Shown one piece after another: positions 33,731-44,710 of a stretch of DNA of 64,000 bases. Numbering within the stretch: the stretch's first letter is position 1; the number at the start of each line of letters is the position of its first letter. This DNA is from Codonopsis lanceolata (taxonomy: Eukaryota > Streptophyta > Magnoliopsida > Asterales > Campanulaceae). The position numbers and the translations under genes are program-made. The DNA lies in NCBI GenBank assembly GCA_013146195.2, contig CM028379.1, positions 59,221,693-59,285,692 on the forward strand, written 5' to 3'. Under the pieces are notes generated by a model, which worked only from the letters and a program-made list of their open reading frames with translations, made no database searches and was not told where the DNA came from.

Positions 33731-34287
33731 CGACATGAAAGAGATCTCAGTTGATTCCTCGAACCACCTGTGACCTTGTCGCCAGCATTCTTTATACATG
33801 CTAGTGAGTCTGTTATTGAGTGGGAGAATGTTCGTGGTAAATAACCATCATGTAGTTAGACTCCTTAGATGAGGATTTCATCTCGAAGGGGACTCCTTTT
33901 CAAGTAAGCAATCTTTCCAAAGATAAAAAAGATGGAAAGTTGATAAGAAGAAATGGATCATTATCGAGAGAATTATGACTTGAGAAAGTGGCTTAGCCTA
34001 TGAAGCAGTTTACCAAGATCCAAACTGCTATGTCATGTTTATGAGCTTTTGAGATGTTATAAGAGCTTATCTGGAGATAATGAATATTAGCCTAAAGCGC
34101 ATGCTGTAGTTGAAGTTGGAATGTCAACATCGTAGCTTACAATCTAGGCTATATATAATTTGAAAAGACAGAAAGAATGAATGACAACCCATTCTCTATC
34201 TTATTACCCTTTCGCTTGCTGGTGATTTGTCCAAGTAAGAAAGAGAGCAGCTACTCGTTGATGACGGAGGATATTTAAGGAAGAAAA

Positions 34288-35433
34288 TATAGTTTATTTT
34301 GGTGTAGTTTCCTCGGAATAGCAAAGGACAATGTTTTTTTCATAGAAGAGCAGATGAAGAGAAATTTAATTTATAATATAATTAAATCAGCAACTTTGAA
34401 GTCGAGGCTCGTGCTGGACACGATCTCCGAAAGACGAAATTGCCCGGTACTTGTGCTTCACGGTTTATCGACAATCGTCTCTAAGATGCAACGACTTTTC
34501 CAATCTTTGTAAGCAGCACTTCAACACGAGATTACAACGAACTTTGGCATTTCAGAACTTCCAACACTTTGAACAAGATGATGCAGCACTATGAATTATT
34601 CTAACAGTATATTATGATTTCGGATTCTGGTTTTATGATTTTTTCAAACCAAGGGGATATTTATATATACTGAAGAGTTGTGGTGTCCTTTGGGTAATAG
34701 TTGCAACCTTGGGTCTGGTGGGTTGTGTCCAAGTTCAAAGAACTAGTCCATAGCTGAATCCATGCACCCTTTTGGAGTCCAACTACCCCGTAATCGCCCA
34801 GCGTGTCTGTTGACTATGATGGACTACGTCGCACCTATATGCTCAGTCGCCCACCCTTATGGGTGTAACCGTTGCCTGGTGCCTGCCAACCGAGTTGAGC
34901 TAACCAGCTGAACCCACCAAGCTTCGTGAGCTTGACAAAACGAAAGGCTCCACAGCTCTTAGCGACGATGCGGCGTGCGAAGTACAAAGTGCGCTTTTAA
35001 AAGTACCTAATGCGACCTGCACGTGCGCGCTCGGGCTCGGATGGCGCTTCGCACCATCCTCGAGCGACGTCTTGCGTTAGCCAAAGCTAACTTACGTGTG
35101 TGCACCACTTGGTTGCACCTTGTGGAACGCTTGATACTCCTTCCCAAGGTAGGCCTATTAATAAAATGCCTTAAAGCTTTTTATTTTGTAAATCTGGGAT
35201 ATGGCTTTCCATACCCACTTTACTCTTCAATTATCAAAGTTAAGTTGCCTACTTTGAGCATTAATATCTCATTCACCCGAAATTGATTTTAAGATAATAA
35301 ATACATCAACTTAATCTACTCGAAATGTAGATTTCATTTTTGCAACTTATTTCCATTTTTAATAAATGAAACATGCTTGGAAACATGGTCAAATATTGGT
35401 CAAACCAATTATTTGGAAAACCAATTTCCAACA
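34288..35433 (-). repeat. Copia 3' LTR (left copy)
   Basis: It ends (minus-strand start) TGTTGGAAATTGG directly beside the polypurine tract. It is longer than the right copy, which has lost sequence in the GC-rich part corresponding to about 34980-35090. Confidence 0.88.
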
Positions 35434-35447
35434 ATCCCCCACATGAA
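35434..35447 (-). other. Copia polypurine tract
   Basis: The minus strand reads TTCATGTGGGGGAT immediately before TGTTGGAAA of the 3' LTR, the standard copia arrangement. Confidence 0.8.
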
Positions 35448-35952
35448 AGACAATTAATGCGTGCTTGTATGCAGACTCACTTGGAAGTTCCAGTGAATCG
35501 TTATTGTATCGGGATAGGTAGTATTTGGCTTTGAACCTTTCTTAGTAAAATACTATCGGATTTACTAGTTGCTTAGTAATTACTTGACGTTTTGAACTAA
35601 TCGACTGTCTATTGTAAGCCGAGACAATAGTAATTACACAATAACGACTTTAACACTTTTCGTTCTCACGATGTGTCCATTTCGGCCCTGGACCATATCT
35701 TAGTTCATAAGTGTTCTACTAGAAGCGACCATTTTACTTCTCACTTATATAGGTGATCTCCTATAAAGAGTATCCTGCCATACTCCACCTTTTCGGTATA
35801 AGAATCATTAAATACTTAACCTAACCTCACCACTATTGTAGGTTTCTTCACTTGGATGTTCTAGGAAAGAGTTGAAACGGTTTCCAAGTGTTTCAACTAA
35901 ACTTTCATAACTTAGTTGTCTCATTGAACCAATGTTTTGGGATCTCCAATTC

Positions 35953-37632
35953 TCAAGGTTGAGTTTCGGTTATGATTGTTCTTTTGTTGTGAATTTTAAA
36001 CTCATTCCCTTCAATAATGTGTACATTTGATTTTGATTGAGCTAGGTTTTCTTTTGACTTTATATATTCAATAGAAATAATCTCATTTGAGATCAATTGC
36101 CTAATGGTATTGTGTCTACGACGAATGTGTCTCGACTTACCATTATACATGCTATACTGTGCACTACCTATTGCTGATTGACTATCACAGTGAATCAATA
36201 CTACAGGCACATGTTTATTCCAACAAGGAATATCTTATAAGAAATTTCTAAGCCTACTCAACTTCTTCACCAGCTTTGTCTAAAACAATGAATTCTAATT
36301 CCATGGTGGATCGAGCTATACATGTTTGCTTAGATGATTTCCATGACACCACTCATCCACCTATAGTGAACACGTAGCCACTTGTGGACTTGGAGTCTTT
36401 TGTGTTAGATATCCAATTTCCATCACAATATCCTTCTAACACTGCTAAATATCTATTATAAAGTATCACATAATTTAATGTATACTTTAAATATCTTAGA
36501 ACCCTAGTTAGGGCTTTCCAATGATCCTGATTAGGATTACTTGTGAACCTACTTAGTTTACTCACCGAATATGCAATGTCCGGACGTGTACAATTGGTTA
36601 AGTCTATCAAACTTCCAATTACCCTTGCATATTCCTGTTGAGAAACTGGTTCTTCCCTATTTATTAGCTAAGTGTAGACTTAAGTCTACGGGTGTCTTAG
36701 TCGGAGGGCTATCAAACGAATTAAATTTCCAAAGAACATTCTCAACGTAATGGGACTGTGACAGGACTATTCCATATGAAGAACATTCATCCCTAGTATA
36801 ACATCAACTAGTTCCATGTCTTTCATGTCAAAATGTTTCTTTAACATGTTTTAGTATTCATGATTATATCATGAGTACTTCCCATAATCAACATGTCATC
36901 TACATAAAGACAAACTATGACGTAAGCATTAGATGTCCTTAAAAGTAGACACATTTGTCACATTCATTAATTTTAAAACCATTTGACAGCATTGTTCAGT
37001 CAAACTTTTCGTGCCACTATTTAGGTGCTTGTTTTAGTCCTATATAATGACTTTACAAGTTTACACACATTTTGCTCTCTTCTCGGAGCAACAAACCCCT
37101 CGGGTTGTTCCATGTAAATCTCCTCGTCTAGCTCTCCATTTAAGAAGGTTATTTTTACATCTATTTGATGTATCTCAAGGTTATTCAAAGCAGCAATAGC
37201 AATGAGAACATGAATGGGTGTAATTCTCGTGACAGGAGAATACGTGTCGAAGAAGTCATAACCTTCTTTCTGTTTAAAACCCTTTGCTACTAAGCGGGCT
37301 TTGTATTTGTCAATAGATCCATCCGTCTTATACATCCTTTTAAGGATCTATTTGCAGCCTAACGGTTTACATCCTCGAGGGAGATCAACCAATTCCCAAG
37401 TATTATTGTGCATGATGGATTCTATTTCACTGTTAATAGCTTCTTTAGCAGTTCTCAGTTTGTCTTCTAACATGAAATTAGTTAGAAAATCAGGACCAAA
37501 AGATGTATGTACCCTTTGCCTTTTTACTACGCCTTGGTTCTTCTTCTTCTTGAGGAGAATCGTGGACAGCTTCATAAGTTCTCTTATTAGAACTTGCTTA
37601 TTTCTTTTCACCGCAGGGAAAGATATTTTCAA
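35953..37632 (-). pseudogene. Copia reverse transcriptase and RNase H, broken
   Basis: In minus order: AINSEIESIMHNNTWELVDL (37390-37450 area), KYKARLVAKGFKQKEGYDF and IHQIDVKITFLNGELDEEIY (37100-37290), catalytic YVDDML (36892-36906), RPDIAYSVSKLSRF with SGYVFTIGG (36353-36610), and the RNase H end IHCDSQSAIG ... KSRHIRRRHN ... YIKSKENLA (35990-36210). QIDVK has K-I-T where A-F-L is usual after DV. Stops fall after 37348, after 37021 and around 36650-36880. Ty1/copia identity is firm; activity is lost. Confidence 0.88.
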
Positions 37633-37848
37633 AAAAATACAACATTTCTTGATTCTATGGTTCGTTCCTTCATTTATGTCAGGAATTTTATCGACTCGTG
37701 CACTATAAATCGATAGGCACTACTATTGCTAAGCATATCCTATGAAAATGCAATCAATCGTCTTAGGACCGATTTTAACTTGTTTGAGTTTAGGTACTTC
37801 AACCTTAGCCAAACACCCCAACACTTTAAGGTATTTATAAGATGGTTG

Positions 37849-38490
37849 TCACCCATTCCATAACTCATATGGAGTCTTATCTTTACCTTTATGTGGTAAC
37901 TTATTAAGAATATAAGTTACTAGAAGAATGGCTTCCCCCCACAAGTTTTGGGGTGAGCTTAAACTTATCAACATAGCATTCATCATCTCTTTAAGAGAAT
38001 GATTCTTGCGTTCAGCAACTTCATTTGATTGTGGTGAGTATGGAGCCGTTGTTTGATGAATTATACAAGATTCCCAACATAAGTCTTCTAACGGAGCGAC
38101 AAATTCTCCACCTTTATAATTTCGAATTTTCTTAATTGTTAAATTAAGTTGATTCTCAACTTCTTTCTTATAAGTTTTAAAAGCTTCTAAAGCTTCGTCT
38201 TTGCTTTTCAAAAGGTATACATAACAATACCTAGTGCAATCGTCAATAAAAGTAATAAAATACTTTTTCCCACCTCGAGTTTGCACAAATTTTAAATCAC
38301 AAATATCGGTGTGAATTAACTCGAATGGTTTTGTGTTTCTTATTACTGAAGGAAACAGCGACTTAGTCATTTTCACTTCAACGCAAATTTCACATCTGTC
38401 GTGTGAATCTAATTTAGATATATGTATTAATTTTTGATTCACCAACCTTTTAATCGAGTTGAAATTTACGTGTCTTAATCTACATGCCAT
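37849..38490 (-). pseudogene. Copia integrase, inactive
   Basis: The 213-aa open stretch covers the zinc-binding end (CEICVEVKMTK) and the catalytic core. Asp 1 is in ELIHTDICDL and the Glu in EVAERKN is kept. The second catalytic Asp, expected in a R-S-D-x-G-G-E-[FY] block, is replaced: the sequence reads IRNYKGGEF. The frame is otherwise long and ends ILNKLPHKGKDKTPYELWNG. Catalysis should therefore be abolished even if expressed. Confidence 0.85.
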
Positions 38491-38905
38491 AAATTAGAAC
38501 TATCCAGTAAGTAAACAGAAGAAACACCTTTATTCTTCACCCCTAGGCGGTAAGCATTCATTACATTCATTTTGAAGTGTCCTTTATCAAGGTACTCCTT
38601 CCCAATAAATAGACCATTTTTGGTCAATACAAACTTGTCAGACTCAAACACTAGTCTAAATCCGGCCTTACTCATAAGGGGGCCGGAAACCGAGTTCTTA
38701 CGGATGTCTGGGACATGCAGCACATCTACGAGTGTGACTTCTTTACCTGAAGCCATCTTCAGCATGACCTTTCTAAGACCTACGATGTTGGAAGTCGATG
38801 AGTTTCCCATGAACAATTTCCTTCCACTGATAGGAGTTTAGGATGAGAAAGCCTCCTTATCGGCACAAATGTGACGAATAGCTCCGGTGTCTATCCACCA
38901 TTCTC
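38475..38905 (-). pseudogene. Copia protease and pre-integrase segment
   Basis: The aspartic protease signature WIDTGAIRHIC is at about 38870-38905 (minus). After a break, the 38475-38816 frame holds VDVLHVPDIRKNSVSG and the FVLTKNGLFIGKEY pre-integrase stretch, ending LWHVD. The first His of the integrase finger lies at this junction, where the frame is broken. Confidence 0.75.
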
Positions 38906-38990
38906 TCGAGTTATCCTCCAACTTTGCTATATTGGATTCAAACATGATGCCAAACAGATCGAGCATGTCTTCTGTCACATTGGCTTGGTA

Positions 38991-39848
38991 TTAGTTGCCC
39001 CTTTGATTGTCTCGCTTTGGATGACGACAATCTTTAGCCATGTGATTTACCTTGCCGCAATTGTAGCAACTTCCTTTGAACTTCTTAGCATTTCCAGGCT
39101 TGGCAATTTCAAGGCGCTTCCTTTTGTTGTCAGTACTTGATTCGGCAAGATGGACTTTGGCCTTCATTCCGGCCTTGTGATCTTTTACCTCGGATTTCTT
39201 ATTGCCTTCTTCAATCTCAAGTTGAATGATCAAGTCTTCAAATTTCATCTCATTTCACTTATGCTTGAGGTAGTTATTGAAGTCTTTCCACATAGGCGGT
39301 AACTTCTCAATCACGGCAGCCACTTGGAATGATTCACTAAGTACCATTCCTTCCTCTTCCAGGTCATGCAAGATAATTTGGATCTCAGATACTTGACTAG
39401 TCACTATTTTGGTGTCAACCATCTTGAAATCAAGAAACTTTTCGACGATGAATTTCTTCAACCTGGCATCTTCAATCTTGTATTTCTTCTCCAAAGAATT
39501 CCACAACTCTTTGGTCGTCTCACTTTACTATAAATGATGTAAATGTAATCCTCCAATCTATTGATTATGTAATTTCTACACAAGAAATCAATGTGGTTCC
39601 ATGCTTCAAAGGCATTAAGCCTTTCGGCATCGGCTTCACCATCCACAGCAGGGGGTCCTTTTTCAAGAACCTTGATAGACCAAAGTCGTTAAATAGAAAA
39701 GCATCTTTTGTTTCCATCTCTTAAAATCAATACCTGTGAATTTGATCGGTTTCTCACCATGAGCAGGATGAGGGAGAACAGGTGCATGAGCAGCAACGGT
39801 AGCAGGAGCGGAGGGAGTAGCAGTCTCTTTTGCCATTTTTCTTTCCAA
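38991..39848 (-). pseudogene. gag: Copia gag, broken
   Basis: The start at about 39833 (MAKETATPSAP) leads to GEKPIKFTGIDFKRWKQKML, a conserved copia gag block. Further on are DFKMVDTKIVTSQVSEIQ and LPPMWKDFNNYLKHK (39255-39506), and a zinc knuckle CYNCGKVNHMAKDC (about 39035-39075). Stops fall near 39663, 39458-39530 and 39250. The start codon lies only about 25-40 bp from the 5' LTR, so the leader is very short. Confidence 0.82.
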
Positions 39849-39872
39849 GAAATAGGAATTTTGCCTTGCGAT

Positions 39873-40909
39873 TGTAGTTTATTTTGGTGTAGTTTCCTCG
39901 GAATAGAAAAGGACAATGTTTTTAAATAAAAGAGGAGATGAAAAGAAATTTAATTTATAATATAATTAAGTCAACAGCTTTGAAGTCGAGACTCGTGTTG
40001 GACACGATCTCCGCAAGACGAAATTGCCCCGTACTTACGCTTAACGTTTTCTCGGCAATCGTCTCTAAGATGTAACAAATTTTCTAATCTTCGTAAGCAG
40101 CACTTCAATACGAGATTACAGTGAACTTTATCATTTCAGAACTTCCAAGTCTTTGAACAAGATGATGCAGCAATATGAACTATTCTAACAGTATATTATG
40201 ATTTATGATTTCGGATTCTGGTGTTATGAATTGTCAAACCAGGGGGCTATTTATATATACTTAAGAGTTATGGTGTCCTTTGGGAAATAGTTTCAACCCT
40301 AGGTCTAGTGGGCTCTATCCATGTTTAACGAACCAGTCTATAGTCGAATCCATGCACCTTTTCGTAGTCCAACTGCCCCGTAACCGCTGCCCGCCAATCG
40401 AGTTAAGCTAACCAGCTGAACCCACCAAGTTTCGTGAGCTAGACAAAATGAAAGGCTCTTCAGCTCCTAGCGAAAAGTGCAAAGTGCGCCTCTAAAGCGC
40501 CCAATGCAGCCTGCGCGTGCACGCTCGGGCTCGAGCGACGGCTTGGGTTAGCCGAAGCTAACTCATGCGTGTGACACCATTTGGTTGCACCTTGTGGAAC
40601 GCTTGATACTCCTTCCCAAGGTGGGACTATTAATAAATTGTCTTAAAACTCTTTATTTTACCAATGTGTGATATGACTTTCCATACCCACTTTACTCCTC
40701 AATTAACAAACTTAAGTTGCCTACTTTGATCATTAATTTCTCATTCACCCGAAATTGGTTTTGAGATAATAAATACATCAACTTCATCTACTCGAAATGT
40801 AGATTTCACTTTTGCAATTTATTTCCATTTTTAAGAAATGAAATATGCATGCTTGGAAACTTGGTCAAATATTGGTCAAACCAATTATTTGGAAAACCAA
40901 TTTCCAATA
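39873..40909 (-). repeat. Copia 5' LTR (right copy)
   Basis: It is colinear with the left LTR and shorter by about 110 bp. The boundary next to gag is TGTAGTTT on the plus strand. No Met-tRNA primer site is visible in the short gap to gag. Confidence 0.86.
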
Positions 40910-40914
40910 GAAAA

Positions 40915-41059
40915 TAATTACTCCTACAAATTATTATTGATGTACATAGTTTGGACGACACCAGAAAAGGGTACTCCCAAAAGGATCCTCCAATAGGTAT
41001 AGGCTTGACCCATACCTAGAGTTGTTAAATTTGAACCCGGACCATAGGCCCGGTCCAGC
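40915..41059. other. Unassigned spacer
   Basis: A short block between the copia and Tat-like elements contains GGCCCGGTCC-type words also seen near 51918 and 54200-54350. It may be part of an older repeat split by insertions. Confidence 0.35.
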
Positions 41060-41985
41060 TGTAGACACTCCAATTTCATACCCCTGGTATGTAACTCTGG
41101 CATGTGATATCAAGACCTGTTAAAACTTAACAAATGTCAAGTTACAGGATTTTAAAAATGCAAAAGGCAAAGCAAGATGTGCAAAACAGTAAAATTCAAG
41201 GGCTAAAAGTACAAAAATTGAAAGTGGAATAGTGCCTTGCGCTGCCAAAAGGGGTCCTTGGTGCGGCGCCTAAGGAGCCTTATGGCCGCGCCCAAGGTGC
41301 TACAATGTGGCTACAGTGCTGTCCCAGTTAACGCATTGTGCAACTTCCGATGTGTGATGTACAAGGAAATGAAGCGCCAAGAGTAAAATTGTAATCCCCG
41401 ATGAGTCCCTTCTTCAACCTATAAATAGAAGGCTTAGGGTTCGCTTTCAGTACACTGATCAATGATCACAAACTTTCTGCGTCCTCGTTATGCTGATAGA
41501 AAATAGAGTGAGAGCGATAGTGAGTTCCTTCTAAAAAGCCTCGAAACCCTGCCAAAACTCCGCCAAACCTAAAAACCAACCGGTCAAAGTGATCCCTAGC
41601 CCTCTAGTTAGGTATCCACCCTATTTCCCCGAACCAAAAACCTCAGAAAGAGCAGTTACCCTGCCCGAATGAAAAGGCCAAAACCACCAAAAATAAGCTG
41701 TTACTCTGCCCAAACCGCAGCAGCATAAAAAGTCTCCCTCTCTCGAGAAGGACAGAGTGAGCACACCACGTTCTGAAAGGTAAAACCTTTAAGAGCGTTT
41801 ATTTTATAAAAGTTATTTTCAAATTCGGCCCAATATAAAAATATAAGCCGTTGTGCTGCCCGGATTTAGTTAGAAAATACTATGTAAAAGAGCCGTTATT
41901 ATGGCCAAATATTTTTAAATGTACTTGTAATTATTGTAAGGAGACGGCTGCAAGTCCGTAAATAATGTAGCCATGGATGTATTTT
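41060..41985 (+). repeat. Tat-like left LTR (homologous part)
   Basis: Similarity to 50114-51020 runs from TGTAGACAC to GTAGCCATGGATGTATTT, then the two diverge. Here a 72-bp offset duplication (about 41905 and 41978, TTTTTAAATGTACTTGTAAT) follows. The U5 hairpin of the right copy is absent, so the 3' part of this LTR is lost or replaced; its true end is not clear. Confidence 0.7.
41420..41427 (+). promoter_or_regulatory. TATA box, Tat-like left LTR
   Basis: TATAAATA within CCTATAAATAGAAGGCTT. It is conserved at 50453-50460 in the other LTR. Confidence 0.6.
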
Positions 41986-43022
41986 TAAATGTACTTGTAA
42001 TTATTGTATTGCTTCATTTTCGGCTCTATATTATTATTTCGTTCCGTTATTATCTTTATTCCGCAAAATATGCATATATTTGCTTTCATTATGCCATTTT
42101 ATTTTAGGGATTAGGACCAATTTGTAATTAATATGAATAGATAGATTCCCCGCTTTTCTTTCTATTTCTTAATATGATTGGCTTGCTTGCTTGCGCTCAA
42201 ACTAAGAAAGCCGAGAAAATCCATAAATAACAGTAAGACAGACCATATCTGTTTTATTTTTTTGTTTTATATCTGAAAAAAAAAGATTTTACTGCTTTTT
42301 AGAGGCCGGACACACGCGCAGGCATGTAAATATATTCCGAACTGCTACCCTACACCATGGCCAGCCTACCCCCTGCATAAGCCATCGTTAGAATGCATAT
42401 AGATTTTCAGGACACTTCAAAGACCGACCGGTTTTTGCATTTTTGAATCGTTGGTCAGCCCCTGCAAAAAAAAATGTGCAAATAAAAAAAACGAGATCGA
42501 AAAAAAATGCGCAAGTCAAAAAAAAAGATAAAAAAATAAGATGCGCAAGAAAAAAAATAAATACACAGGGGCTGACTTATTATTCTCTGATGCTCAACCT
42601 AGATCATTTCGAATGGTGGATCCCGGAAAGAGTATAGGCCCTTCGCGTGGGATCAGTCCGATCTTGGGGAGTCGAAAGGCAGGTGGAATACGTTGGTCCT
42701 ATGCTCTGGAGAAGGAATCCACTGTTCCAGGAAAAGTCCTGAGACCGTCAAAATAAAGCAGGTACTTATCCGGTCAATTGTAGGAAAAATAAATAATAAT
42801 AATAATAAAATACTAATAAAGGCACACTGTACTCCAAGCCTAGAAAGCCTTCAACCAGCTTTCTGATACCTCCAAACCCCATTTTCCTAAGAAACCTGGC
42901 CTGAATTTGGAAAGGCAGAGACAGTACTGGCCGGTTGATACGGGAAACATGCACAGAGATCAGATCAGAAAGTATCAGGGGCAAATCAGAAAAAGGGCAG
43001 TATCAGTTCGGAAGTTACAGAT

Positions 43023-44710
43023 TTGAGCAGAATGGCAGCTGAAAGTGAGCAGTCCGCTATGGGTACAAATACAGGGGCTCTAGGGGACGCTCTGACTCCG
43101 ACTATGCAGCAATGGTTAGATCAAAATTTGGGTGCACAGACTGATCATATAATGAGCCAAATGGCTAATTTGATGCAAAATTTAAAATCCAGTGGTAAGG
43201 TAATCTCTTCCCCTACAGTCCCCCAAGAAGCATCAACCTCCTATGTCCCTCCAAATCCAATTTCCCAGCCAAGCACCAACCCACCAAATACCACAATTAT
43301 CCCAAGCCCAAATCCTCCACCAAATCCCCATTATCCAAATATCAACCCTTTTTTATCCTATCCCCCATACCCTTTTCCAAATACCAATATTCCCCAAAAT
43401 CCAAATGACCTCCCTTTTCCCATCGCCAATCCACTCCAAAATAGCCCGTATATAAACCCAAAAAGCTATAACCCGCTAGGCCAAGTTACAACCTATTTAC
43501 CTCCTAATGATCCTGGCTGCCAAACCGAAACCGCCAATAACCTACCTGCTCAAAATCTATATCCTGCCCAAAATCCATATCCAACCCAAAATCCTTACCC
43601 AGTACCACAGCCAGAAATTAATCCGGCCTTCCCTAATCCTACCAGCATATACCAAAATCCAACTCCCCCTCCCACCAAAATGGAGGCAGACATGGAGAAC
43701 TTGAAAAATATTATGCTCAAAATTCAGAACAAAGAAAAATTTTCTACGAAGGCATTAATGTTAAAACCCTCAGCCATACTACCTCCAAAATTCAAAATGC
43801 TCGATATAGAAAAAATCGATGGGACTGGATGCCCTATCTCTCACCTAAAGTCTTATGCTACTGGCATGTAATAAAGAGGGGCTAGTTTCGAAGCCATGGC
43901 CTCCAATTTTCATCTTACCTTGATAGGGGCTGCTAAACAATGGTTAATGCTAGCAGATGATAGCACCATGGGCACTTGGGACCAAATAGCTGAAGGGTTC
44001 CTAGAAAGGTACAAAGATAATACTACCCCCGAAAATAAAAGAGATCTTGAATCGTGCACCCAAAAGGAAAAAGAAACATGTGCTGCGTTTGCAGCAAGAT
44101 GGAAAAGAAAATTAGCCCAGACACTCGACAGACCTGATCGGGCTGAATCAAAAACCTCCAGCCCATTTACCTGGAACACATGAGGTATCTCCCCTAAAGC
44201 AATTTCAAAGAAATAGTGGAGATAGGAGTCCATATTGATGAAGATATCCGCAAAGGATCCTTAGAAATGGGTACACCTCCAAGTTCATTATGCTATTCTA
44301 AATCAGGTGATGAATCTTCGGAAGAAGTCAACGTGGTTGAAAGAATTCCACCTGGTAAGTACAGTAATATGCCATGGTCATATGGGACAAATAAATCTGA
44401 CAATTCTATTGTAGGAAGCAGTAATACCAACAGGAGCCTCATAGGACCTTACCAAGCAAAAAGAAGGCATTACGATGAATTGAATGCCCCAATGTCCCTG
44501 ATTTTCCAAGGCTTAATGACACAAGGGGTTCTGAAACCAATGGAAAATTACCGACCTCCAGAAAAGCTATCAGACACATGGGACCACTCTCAGTATTGCG
44601 AGTATCATCGTAGCAGTGGCCAACCCACTGATAAGTGTTATAAGCTCAGAAGTGCCATCCAAGATCTCATTGATGGCCATGTCATTGAGAAGCCCCGCAT
44701 CTATGATTAA
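43023..44710 (+). pseudogene. gag: Tat/Ogre-like gag, broken
   Basis: The first segment (43023-43871, 282 aa) begins MSRMAAESEQSAMG and is a long proline/asparagine-rich stretch, ending PPKFKMLDIEKIDGTGCPIS. Two consecutive stops follow in frame. The frame reopens at about 43890 with SNFHLTLIGAAKQWLMLADD and TWDQIAEGFLERYKDN, the conserved gag core. After a shift, 44216-44710 carries WDHSQYCEYHRSSG and DKCYKLRSAIQDLIDGHVI, the C-x2-H...C type zinc motif of this lineage, with a natural stop at 44708. It has lost expression as a single protein. Confidence 0.8.

Larger units (their letters stand above)
34288..40909 (-). mobile_element. Ty1/copia retrotransposon, complete but decayed
   Basis: Two LTRs (34288-35433 and 39873-40909) flank gag-pol in copia order: gag, protease, integrase, RT, RNase H. 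Flanking GAAAA occurs on both sides (34283-34287, 40910-40914) as a 5-bp target duplication. LTR ends are TGTTGG...CTACA, each with a single change in one copy. Stops and frameshifts are spread through the coding region. The clade was not assigned. Confidence 0.9.

Noticed and set aside
37301..39140. Plus-strand frames in the copia region
   Set aside because: They are shadows of the minus-strand gag-pol, which has recognisable motifs.
43243..43704. Additional plus-strand frames inside the Tat-like gag
   Set aside because: They are out of frame with the proline-rich gag and arise from its biased composition.
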